64,000 nucleotides of DNA from the NCBI GenBank assembly GCA_013400975.1, contig WBMZ01010152.1, forward strand, positions 94,223 through 158,222, written 5' to 3'. This document shows, piece after piece, positions 27,228 through 37,985 of this stretch; position 1 is the stretch's first letter, and each line of letters starts with the position of its first letter. The notes under the pieces were generated by a model, which made no database searches, was not told the origin of the DNA, and saw nothing but the letters and a program-made list of their open reading frames with translations. The translations under genes and the position numbers were made by a program. The stretch is from Atrichornis clamosus (lineage: Eukaryota; Chordata; Aves; Passeriformes; Menuridae).

Positions 27228-30200
27228 TTGGGGGAGGTTCTAATAAAGGAAAGGTGGTGGTAGTTGAGATATTTACTTGTTAAGTCTTTTCTTGAGGTAG
27301 TCTGAGTGGTATCCAAACCTATCAGGACAGTAAAAATGAGAACTTAGAGGTAAGAGTAGAGCTTTAACATCTGAAAAAAATATTTTTCTGCATTATTATT
27401 ATTGTCTCCTCCATGATCATCTGCAGACTGAAGACATTTATTCTTTTTAGATATTGATATGGATTGCTCAATCATTTTGTTACAGCAAGATAAAGTTGAT
27501 TAAAGAATCTTCCGGAAGGTTTTTGTGATGCATTTAATCCTACTGTTTATACAGTGAGGTGAATCTGGGATAATTTTGAGTGTGTGAAAGGGTTAACTTT
27601 ACAAAAAGCAAAACGTTTGTGTTTTTTTAAATAGCTTAGTTTGAAATTTAAGGTATATTCTTTGTTGTGGCTGTATTGAATATAAGTGTCTTTAAAAGAT
27701 TGGTTGGTTGTGGTGAAATGGGCTGAAGGAAGATGAGGATTTGGGAATTCAGAAGTAAAAGGGGATTACAGGGTTTCTAAAGTGTAGAGCAAAGTTTAAA
27801 TTGTCAGTTAAGTGCTTATAAATTAAACTGATCTGCTTGTAACTCAGGGCTTGGCTGTCTTATTTTGTCTAATAATGGAAGGAAGGGAAAAACCTGGATT
27901 GACATGAAGAGGTTAGAGGACAGTACGAAGCAGAGGGTTGGGTTTGGTTTTGATGGAAGTTTAGGGTCAGATATCAGTCTAATGCAGAACAATGAAAAGC
28001 GGTGGAGATGTGCAGGTCACCAAGTGCATCTGCTCCGAGTCCTGGAGAAGTGATCCTGGTGTGGGAGAGAGAGGTGGGAACGTAGGAAGGACCTGAGAAA
28101 GAGCATGATGGAAACAGCACTTGGTGCCTAGGATGTGCAAGGGACTGTCCTTGTGGTGTGGAGGGGGAAACAACACAGGGAATGGGGGCTCCTTTAAGGT
28201 TACTGATGTCTGTAGGAAAGAAAACCCATCTTGTTTCCTTTTTGGAGCCCTTCTTCTAAGAGTTATTTGTGCCCATCTAAGTTTTTTATTGTTTTCCAAA
28301 CAAATAAACCATGAACACAAAAAGAGTCATGAATGAGACTTAGCTGTAAGATGCAGAAATTTTGAGAAATCAAGAACTGAATGGCTGAATGATTGGGTGA
28401 CTTCTCCCTACTGAACTCTGTCATTTCTCCCTAATGTTTGAAATGCAGCAGCCTTAATTATATTCCATGATATTTGCAGTAATAGAGTGTTAGCTGTCTT
28501 CCACCTTTTATTTACAAATGTTAATGTCTTGTTTCTTGCACACTGGACTGTGTTCCCAATGTGTTTATCCTGCAAGCTGAAGGTATTAGCATTTAGGGCT
28601 TACTTTTATTGCCACTCAATCCAGAGATAACTGCATTGCCTGCTTTGTTTGGGTTTGTTTAATGGGCTGGGTACGCGTGAGGGCCGTGCACTACCCTCAA
28701 ACCACAGAGGAGCCTGTGGTAATTACAGGGGAAGGTTTAGATCACTGTTCATGGAGAGTGACTAATCCACAAGCAGATCTTACACGGGAATACAGTCCTA
28801 CAGAGCTGGTAGATCTGTGGGTATTTTTGTCCTTTGTTTGGCAAATGGTGCATAAAGTCACTTGATTGGCACTTGCAGAGTTGCTGGGAGTGAGCAAGAT
28901 GGCCAACAGCTGGAAACATAATTATTATAAAGTCTGGGTGTTATACATCATAATTAGACTTAAGAACCAAAAGTCAGTTGAGATGAATGAGGGCAATTCT
29001 GCTCTCAAGAACTGAGAAAGTGATTTTGTGTGTAAGATTTGGATACTTTTCCCTCTGTCTCCTGCTCTGCCCCTGCCACGGGAGAACTAGCAGGATGTGG
29101 AGCAGCTGTGTGACACCTGTGTCCCACCTCGGCCTGTCCATGGGGGTTGTGATGCACGGGGTACTGCTGACTTCCTCTTCATCAAAACCAGCCATGAGGG
29201 AGTCTAGGCCCCTACTGTTGTTCTGCTCAGCGTGTTTTCAGTAAGAGACAGCAAAAAAGCAGCAACCAAAAAGCAGCCTTTACTGGACAGCAATTATGTA
29301 TCTTTTAATTAGATATTTAAACAATTAAATTTTACCAATTAAAGTTACATGTGCCTAGAGATTGATGAATGTCAAGGATATTTTAATTACTTTAAGTTTC
29401 TGATTTAATGGGAGTCACAGTCATACAGGTTAGAAAGGAAAGGGCCACCCACTATGTGAAACTGAGATAGTTTCAAACTAATATCGAGGATATTAGAGAA
29501 AATTCAGATGGGAATCGAATATGTCTCAAGGAAAATGTGAATCCTGCAAGCTGGGCTGTAGCACTTCTCCCAGAGTTGGTTTGATGTTTCTTGACTCCCA
29601 GTGAGAGAGAATACGGGGATGTACACTGTGACTGGCTGGAGTAAGACAGGCAAATCCTCAAAAAAGCCTCAACAAAACAACACAAAACAAGAAAAAAACC
29701 CCTATGTTAGTATTGAAAGATGAGATGGGTAAAACACCACAATGCTTGAAAAAGAACAATAAAAAAATTTGACAGGATTAGTATTTCAAAGGGAGCAGCA
29801 CTTGATTAAACATTTGGAAAGCATGGGAGGAGAAACATTCCAAGCAAAATGAAAATATACATGTATGATGGAAACAGGATAAATAGGATATTCCACTTGC
29901 AATTACCATGGCAAGAATGCAGCCCAAACTTAAGAATTCTTAATCAGGTAAAATTCTCACTGCTTTTAAGTCCAAGTAAAGCAGTGGATTGTGATGGGTA
30001 TGAGATGTTTGTGGATAAAATGTTGGCAGGACCTACAGCTGCCATGAAGAGCAGGTTCATGAACAAAGGAAGTGGGAATACCCAGATTTTGCACCACCCG
30101 CACGTGGTGAGTGTGCTGCAAGGAGCTGGAGGTTACAAGGCAATGTGTTTTTATCAAATACCATGTGGGGAGTGGGGGATACTGAAAGATCCTGGAAAGT

Positions 30201-33200
30201 TCAAAGGTCTTTGCTGGATGCTGAGTTGTATCCCTGTGCAGAAAAAAACTTGAGATTTTCTGGCTGGCATCAATGCAGTGATTATCATGGATACATTGAT
30301 AAAGAAGTGAAAATTAGTTGCAGTCTGGTTCCCGCCGAGAGTGAGGTGTTGAGGACTGGGCACTGAACACCTTCTCTCTTGAGCAGGTAAATGTCATAGT
30401 CCAAAGCTGCCTTACACTTCATCTCATTATTTGTTTTCACTGGGGCAGACTTCTCTTCTTCCCAAACAGTTTCTCTCTTGTGATGCCTCATAGCCTGCCT
30501 TATGTCCATGCTCTCGTTCAGCTGGGGGGAAAATGCTGTCTTGGAGGGAGCAATAAGTGGTCAGGTTGGAACAGATGCCCAGTTCCCTCAACTGGAAGAT
30601 TTTGGTGTGATGCTGCTTTACTAAGCAGGTTTTTTATTATAATAGTACTTGCATATGTGACTTGGCCTAATGTAATAAAGGCAAAGAGCAGGTACATAGA
30701 AAGTGTTCTGCTTGTAATGGCAGCCCATTTCTATGTGTTCAAGTAACATCAGGTAATTACAAACAGAAGTGATCACATCTGAAGAAAAAATTTTCACTGT
30801 ATCCATGACTTAGTATGATTTACCTTCCCCTTATTATTTCTTAATTTAAAAATTACTGCATGCTGTCTTTGAAATGTTGCAATTGTGTTGGTATTTGAAG
30901 TACTTGTAAGTACTTGTGCAAATCAGTTTTTCTGATGTTTGTCTGCAGGGCGAGGTGTGTGTTTATGTGCCCAGGGAAAGGAGATGCATTTGCATCCAGG
31001 AGGGTGTAGCAAGTGAACGGGTGCCAAAACGGAGTCTGTAGGAACAGTTGCACTAAAACAGTACAGGGTAAAAATGTTGGCAAATGAAAATAACTAGCTT
31101 CTGAAGAGAGAATGGGATCTCATCCTCCCTGTAAATGCTGCTGATCTGAAGGCCTAAATGATAGCTTTTGGTGATGAATCTTTCCAAAGACACTTGTAAA
31201 GCCACCATGGTGCACATATGAAGATGCACGGTATTTTTGTAGATATAATTATATTTCATAAAGTATTGTTAACCTTTGAGGTGCTGACGAACAGTTATTA
31301 CATTTCTGTACTTTAGGGGCATCTTAATTTTAGGATGTTTCAGTGAAATCATTACCATTAGCTTCAGTAGGTGTTGAATTAAACCCTAATTTACGTGGGA
31401 CAGCTAATCATACATAGCATTATACCTGTTTTTCATGTGCCTCTCAGCCAAAGATCTGTTAGTATTTTATGCAAGTAAAAACATAATTGCTGCAGAATAT
31501 CTCCAGAATGTTTCTTGTGATTCAAGACCTCGTATTCATAAGAGCAGACTAATAGATACCTTATCTTCCCACTGCTTTGCAGTGCATGGAGCTTGGAGAG
31601 ACAAAATTCCTGGTATATTCTACTCCATAGATAGCCTGGCTTTGAATTGTTGCTGTATGATTCCCACTTTCAGACTTTGGCTTGAAGTGCAAGGCAGCCA
31701 CAAGGATGTGCCATGTAGCCTGAGAAGAAACCCAGCAGATCTTTTATCATTATTGCCTTGTCTCTGGCTCACGGAGAAGCAATAGCCGCAGATCAAGACT
31801 CTGTTCAAAGGAGAGATGTCAGCACTGAATTGTTTTGTGGTGAAGGAAGGATGGATAAAATATTAAATGCAATCTTCTATTTGCCCTTATCTTTCTGTTC
31901 CCTGACAAGAATATTGTACAGTATTTCCATGGTTCTGTAATTCAAAGGTGAAGGAACGCAGGTTTGTGAAGAAAAATGGTTTAATTGTTCAACAGTAGAA
32001 ATCACTGTTATAAAAATAAGTAGATTTTATATTACATTTGCTTTCTCGTATGAAAGCACTTCTGTCTTGAGCAGGGAACAGCACATTTTTGGGAGCTACC
32101 CACTTTCATTTCCATCCACCTGCTGCTGTAATTATTGTAATTTAATGCACAAAGACACTTCTACTTGGTGAGCAGTGGGAGAGTTTTCCCATGAACATTT
32201 TGGAAGAGGTGTGTCTCTCTGCCTCAGTCCTCTTTCCCAGCAGCCTTCAAAGTTTTGGGAAATAGAGATCAAATTGGGTGATGGGGCCCAGCAGAAGGGA
32301 GACAGAGGTAGGAAGGTGCTTGAGATGTTAAATCTCTACAGCTTCTGTAGGAACTGTTGGCTTGGGCACAGCAGAGAGGGACGAGCTGGGCTGTCCAGAG
32401 GAACGGGCTGCTCTGGGGGCTCAGGGACACATCTGGCTCAGGGCCAGGGGGCTGAGGAGCCCCTGCAGCCCGAGGGACATGGAGAGGACCCACTGTGGAT
32501 GGGTGAGGATGGGAAAGAGCTGACCTTGGAGTAGTTCTGAGACAGTTTTGAGATGGGTGAAGGGTTGGGAGGCAGGGGGCTCTGTGGTTGGTGAAAGGCA
32601 CAGACTGAATATTTCTGGAGAGGTAAGAGGTGATGAACACTCTGTAGAGCAGCTGCATTTATTGTGCTGAGCAGTATCAGAGAACTGTGACACAAGTGTC
32701 AGAAATGAGGCTTTGTGGCTTTTCTGTGCACAGGGCTTGTTTTGACATCTGCCCTGTCACTGGGAGAGCATTTCTGTGGCAGATTGCGGTACATTTAGCC
32801 AGTGATCTACCAAGTCTTTGGTCAGTATTTTGTTCTGAACTGTTTATATTTCCTTTTGCCAACAGCATGAGTTTTCTCATAGAGGAAAATCATGAAAATA
32901 GCAAACAGGCTAAGAAGGGTGGCCCAAATCTTGTGTTACATATGACATAAATTCAGAATTGCTTCCAAAAGTGCATACTGAATGAGTAATTACTCTGATT
33001 TTTCTGAAGCCGTAATTTCAAGCTAGGTAGCTTCCAACAGCTGAATTAAGCTTGACAGCCCAACACTGTTATTTGGAATGCTGTGAACTCTATCCCCATC
33101 AGCTCATGGAGCTGAAGTGCAGAAAAGCCTGTTCAAGCAGACCCTGACTGTCTCCGTGGCTCTTGGATTATGGGTTAACAGGAGCATGGCACCGTGGCAG

Positions 33201-36200
33201 GGTCACAAATTCCCGCCTGTGATTTCCCATGAACTGATCTTCTCCAGCCCCGGCCAGGAGCGGGAGCTGTGGGGGAGCCTCAGGTGCTCCCCACCCCCTG
33301 GAGCACCGAGGAGCAGGTGCAGCACAGGAGAATTGGATTGCTCTGTGCTGTTTTCCAAGCTGTGCTGGGGATTTACAGCTGCCAAGTCCAAGGCAGTCAC
33401 CGGGTGTGTCACAGGCAAGGATTGAAGGAGCACCAGGAAAGGGGCAGTGGGAAAGGAGAGGCCAGGATGGAAGGGGATGGGAAGTCACTGTAACTCCTGT
33501 ATGGAAGCAGTCTCAAGGCAGGGAGTTCATATATAAATTAAATGGGTTTTTTCTGGTCCGGAACATCGTAAGTTTTTCTGAAATTACAACTAGAAGTTCA
33601 CTGATCCAAGACCTAGCATTGATGTATGTTTGAGTGTGTGTGGTTTGGGAATAGCTTGGGTGTGGCAGGCCAGGGAATAAAGGATGTAAACAATTGACAA
33701 CCATTTATTCTTTTATTAGAGCTTTTATCTGTGTAACTCTGATTAGTTGCCATAGATACAGACAACACAGGGCTTGTTTGGGTTGGTGAAAAATCTGTCA
33801 TGCTGATAAAAAATGTTATTTTTCTTGAGAAAATTTTTAATTACTTCAATTCCACTATTCTTGATCATTATTTTTAACTGTACTTGAATTCATGTATGCA
33901 ATTAAATAATTATGCCATTTAGGAGTCTCCTTTTTTTTATATAGCATCTGCAGAATAATTTTGAGTACAGTGCAGTACTAAACTGGTCATTAATTTAAAT
34001 TAGTGATCATATTGACAGATATAAATGACTGTTCTGTCAGTTTGCAGATGTGCTTCTGTATTTCTAAATTTATTTTTTTTCCACCTTGTGAAACAAGTCC
34101 AGCACATGATCAGGAAACTGATGGGCTCACAAGAGTGGTTAGGCATGTGCACAGCTTGATGCCATGTTCTGGTGCTGTGTTAAGGACATGCTTTTCCTGT
34201 AAGTTCAGTATCTCAAGTGATAAATGAAATGAATACAACTGGGCACATCTTAATTCCAGCTACTCTGTTCAAATAGAGAGCAGTTACTTGCTGTAAATGG
34301 AACTCAACTGACTCAAGAAATAGTTTTCTATGAAGAATTTTAAAAAATATGTAGCTTTTCTCTTACTATTTAGTAAGTGTGTGTGGGATGCTCCTTGTCC
34401 AGGGTGCTATGGGCAGTGGTTTGTAATGAGTTTAACATGGGCACATTTCTTACAAGTGTGTTTGTCCCTGCCCAGGTCCTGTGGTCAGGATGGATCTGAA
34501 ATTAGTCCTGTGGGCAGGGGAGAGAGGCACCATGTGGGGAACAGAGAAGAAGTATATTTTGAGTCGGCTTGGTTTAAATAAATGTACACAGAGTTGTTTC
34601 TTGAGGAGGTAGAAAGAGTGGGCCCAGCCCTGGCAGGGTGGGTGCGTGGTCAGAGTGAGGGGAGAGGCAGGCCAAGGTGTGATACTCTTCCAACCTGTAG
34701 GAAATAAAGAGTTTAAATGATTCTGTTTCTTTTAGGAATGCAAAGTGTTTTGGTGTAAAGGCTGAACTCGCAGCAGTGCTGAATACATGGATTATGCACT
34801 GGGCATGTGTCTGGCTCCAGCATGGATGAGCAGCCCCTGCAGCTGCATTCCCTACGAGCAGCGAGGTCTGGTGCTCAATCGATTAATTAACAAAAACTGC
34901 TCCGTGCTGCAGAACACAATCCCTCAGCTCAAATGCTCGTGGTGCTCAAAGGTCGTGGGCTTCTCCCTCTATTCCCTGCAAGCTGAGCCACATTCACTGC
35001 ACTCCATTAAACCCTTTGTGTTTGTGGTTACAGGACAGGATTTGCCCCACTGCTGCAATTTAATAGGTTGATATAGGAGAAATAACATGAACAGTGCAGT
35101 TCTGCAAGGAGACAGACTGACTGTGCTGGACAGAGAGGAGAAGCCATGTCTTACTCTTAATAGGACATACATGTTTCCCCTAAACCTTTCAGTAGTAAAA
35201 CTACCCTTAACTGTATTCTTAATGACTGGAGTCAAGATCCTAGGATAAGTATTTCCTGGGGAAAGAAAGTTTGAGCAGTAGTAAGTAAATTTGGGATATT
35301 AAAAGTATTGAAAATTTTACCAGATGTCTTAAAGGTTTGAAAAATAGCTTAAATCTTCTCAGAGATTAAAACCTATTTTTCTAAGTTAGAACACTTTATT
35401 TTGCTACAAACCAATTGGAATTAATAAAAACAATGGACTCCTGCGGATGAAAAAGGGACTGAACATGTGTGTGCATCAGGTTTCAGTTTAAACTCCATGA
35501 GTCTGCAGGGGCTGTAATTATGTCCTTTTCATTTCTAAATATTCAGATTACAGTGTTCTCAGGCCCAGTCTGGGAATCTTCTCTGTCTGTCCAAAGCCAG
35601 GATGAGGTGTTCAGTAATTCAGTACCTATGAACCAATTAAAAAAAAAATTATTAAGCGTAACTGTGGAAACAAGTATACTAATGTTTCTGTTTATCATCA
35701 CACAATGTCTGAGTCTTTGTGATTTTTCCATTCAATTTTTTAATTGCTGGAGTTGAGTATCTCCCTACACTGAGCCCTTCTCTTCAGCAGACCCAGAGGA
35801 GAGGACTGGGGTCCCTGTGGGACTTGCAGCTGCAGAATAACAACATTCCAATATGCCACTCACCTGTTCCCAGTCCTTGGATGCAGCAGGATTGTGCACA
35901 CATTAGAGATGCTAAAGATGGCCTTATCTGCTGCAAATACTTTGGCCTTAAAAGGCCCTGAATTTAAACCAGTCAAATATGTCTACAATGAACATGACTG
36001 TCACAGAATTCCATAGATTTGTCCTGAGTTGTAAGTGAACAATGTTTAGCCTCACATGTTTGCAGTTAAGTTTTTACTCAGGTTAACTTGGTAAGACTCA
36101 GAAGAATAGAAAAAAAATAAAATCTCATGTATTGCTTTCAGACTGAGGCAAATAAAAATTCCTTGAAGATGTTTAGAAGAATCCAGCAGTTGTAACCTTG

Positions 36201-36260
36201 AGAGCAGGAGGAAAGCCTTTGCTGCTGCAGGACTGAGGCCTTTGGTGTGTTCTCTTGCAG

Positions 36261-36428
36261 GGTGTGGGGGTGTGTGGAGGCAGCCAGGCCGGGCTGGGCA
36301 CAGGCTCCCCCCGGCAGTACCCCCGGCAGAAAATCACGCGCGTAAACCTCAGGGACTTCATCTTCTACATGGAACAGGAACGGGAGATGAGCCGTTCTCT
36401 CCTGCTTTACAGAGCTCTGCTTAAATAA
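36261..36428 (+). CDS. TAF4-family TFIID subunit, terminal coding exon
   Basis: The exon opens after TTGCAG in phase 0 and encodes 55 residues plus TAA (36426-36428). A glycine/serine-rich lead (GVGVCGGSQAGLGTGSPRQY) runs into PRQKITRVNLRDFIFYMEQE and then REMSRSLLLYRALLK. This is the extreme C terminus of the TAF4 domain shared by TAF4 and TAF4B. TAF4 proteins pair with TAF12 through a histone fold and scaffold TFIID in the nucleus; the conserved C-terminal part supports complex stability. From memory, KITRVNLRD and SLLLY are TAF4-like, while MEQEREM and ALLK are TAF4B-like, so it matches neither cleanly. DFIFYM has F and Y where both relatives carry DLIFC. The frame is intact, so it does not look like a retrocopy or pseudogene. 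The rest of the gene lies upstream of position 1. It could still be a diverged avian TAF4B. Confidence 0.88.
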   Translation, partial: GVGVCGGSQAGLGTGSPRQYPRQKITRVNLRDFIFYMEQEREMSRSLLLYRALLK

Positions 36429-36561
36429 AGCCAACAGCTGTACTGATTGCTCCATACAGAAGCTCAACTTGCATTGAAAGCTGTCATTTTAATGTGCCTT
36501 CTATTTTTTTCAGAAGTCAATGTTCCAGTAATTTTGTTTTGTAAAATTGTCAGACACATGC

Positions 36562-36567
36562 AATAAA
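36562..36567 (+). terminator. Proximal poly(A) signal AATAAA (candidate)
   Basis: AATAAA lies 134 nt past the stop codon and is followed 13 bases later by ten genomic A residues. It could be a real proximal cleavage site. The genomic A run would also cause internal oligo-dT priming in cDNA libraries. Confidence 0.4.
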
Positions 36568-37962
36568 TTCCCTTTATGTAAAAAAAAAAATATATAAAAA
36601 CCACAAAAAAATGTGCAAAAGGTTTTAAAATGTTAACTCCATACATAAAACCAACCTCCAGGTCTTGCTCTATTTGGCCACTTAAGGCTGAAGTAGCTGG
36701 TGTTGAAGTTACACAAACGCAATGGCTCACCCAAACCATCTCCTGGCCAGGACTGGGACAAGTTCACAGGAGTGGGACCCAGCCATGGTGTTCACCTGTG
36801 TGTTCACTCACAGTGCTGGGCTTGTTTTCTTTTTAGTTTACTAGCACCGTCTCACTAACCATGGTGATACCTGTTGTTATTTTAGCTTTGTTACAATGGC
36901 AGTTTTTTGCACAGCCAGGAGACCAGCCACTGCACACTCCCACAAATTTTATATATTTAGGATTTTTGCTTTTACTGCACAGCTCATTTCCTGAGCCATT
37001 TGTTGAACCAAATCTTAAGTGTATGAAATCTGTGTGCTTGGGTCTCAGCTGAGTTATCTTGACTAGCTCCCAGTTGTTTTCCAAATCTCATCAACCTTTT
37101 GCGCATTTGTAGCAGCTGGTTAGTGACATGATTCAAAGTTGGGTTTTATTTTCTAAAAAAATGTTAATTTATTTATTGCAAAGAGTATGGTTTAATGGTG
37201 GTTTTAAAGAGAGTATTGTTCAGTAAAGATTTTAGAGTATTCTATATGGATTTTTAAAGTCACTGTAAAGGTTTTTGGGGGCCGGTTCCACTCTTGGAGT
37301 GGTGGGAGCAGGTGAGCCCTGGCCTTTGCCTTGGCCATCTGGACCCGAGGACTCCAGTCTGGAGAGGCTCCTGAACCAGCATAAGGAGCAGCTGTAAGTA
37401 GCTAAAAGGTGAGGTGAATGCCTTTTAAATGCTTTTCTGAAGCAGAATTTGGGCCCACACCAAGGCGAGCGACGTCCGTGTGAGTCTGTGAAATGGGGAT
37501 CAATTGGGAAATGGACAGGCACAAGTTGTACTTCAGATGTTAACAGTGTTACCAGTCACCACCAAGGGAGACATTTGCTTATTTATCTTTTCCATTTTTA
37601 CTATGTTAATGCTTGCCACTTTTTTGAGGCAATATTTTTTTTTATGGGAAACCATAGCAAAAGCACAAATAGAACTATTTGTCCAATAGTTTTAAAAACA
37701 AAGGTTTTAATTATTTTTTAAGGTTTATGAAAAGCAGAAGAAAATTTATACTGCTGCTATTTAGCCAAAAGATTATTCATAAGGTATTTAAGGCCAGGAA
37801 GTGTAAAGTTATGTTTTAAATGTATTGATAATTTGTACATACTGTTTATAAAGGCCTTGTGTTTATTAGAGTTACGTTATTTTGATGATTTCTGTACATA
37901 CTGGTAAATACCCCCAATTTGTGTGAAAACATACGCCCTTATTTGTACTTATTTTGTAAAGA

Positions 37963-37968
37963 AATAAA
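37963..37968 (+). terminator. Distal poly(A) signal AATAAA
   Basis: A canonical hexamer within TAAAGAAATAAAACAATTT, preceded by U-rich sequence with repeated TGTA words (TTTGTACTTATTTTGTAAAG). TGTA is a usual CFIm binding motif. GT-containing sequence follows. This is the best-supported end for the + strand gene. Confidence 0.65.
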
Positions 37969-37985
37969 ACAATTTACTAAAGTAA

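Larger units (their letters stand above)
1..36260 (+). other. Final intron of the TAF4-like gene (5' end outside window)
   Basis: This stretch precedes the only TAF4-family exon seen and ends in a good acceptor (pyrimidine-rich tract then TTGCAG at 36255-36260). I looked by eye on the + strand for the upstream TAF4-domain exons, such as the lysine/arginine-rich stretch after the acidic coiled region and the LTALAAIGPRKKR-type segment, and found none. The intron therefore seems to exceed 36 kb. It is AT-rich and mostly low in CpG, with scattered GC-richer patches near 9770-10060, 12985-13200, 16130-16520, 18840-18965, 23430-23680, 29040-29240, 32340-32600 and 33130-33500. Those may be old insertions that I cannot name. 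An exon missed by eye is possible. Confidence 0.6.
16691..36260. other. Intronic sequence, distal part of the TAF4-like last intron
   Basis: About 20 kb of mostly single-copy-looking, AT-rich DNA. Microsatellites and two possible old repeats are listed separately. Segments near 17160-17290, 20985-21115, 28430-28640 and 34780-35040 look compositionally unlike neutral AT-rich sequence: they are mixed, non-repetitive and have few homopolymers. They are reasonable candidates for conserved non-coding elements, but conservation cannot be judged from one genome. No exon could be supported. Confidence 0.45.
36429..37985 (+). other. 3' UTR of the TAF4-like gene
   Basis: After the TAA the sequence becomes AT-rich and UTR-like (many TTTGTACATACTG and TTTATTAG-type words). 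It ends shortly after a canonical AATAAA at 37963-37968. An A-rich tract (36581-36609) and a GC-richer block (37260-37480) lie inside. The length of about 1.5 kb assumes the distal signal is used. A proximal signal at 36562 would give a UTR of about 150 nt. Confidence 0.6.

Noticed and set aside
29849..30253. 134-codon plus-strand frame considered as an upstream TAF4-like exon
   Set aside because: No TAF4-domain residues (no lysine/arginine-rich LTALAAIGPRKKR-type stretch), no clear acceptor in frame and no family match.
34787..35071. 94-codon plus-strand frame that might be an extra TAF4-like exon
   Set aside because: The translation has no resemblance to the TAF4 domain. It is listed instead among the possible conserved non-coding segments.
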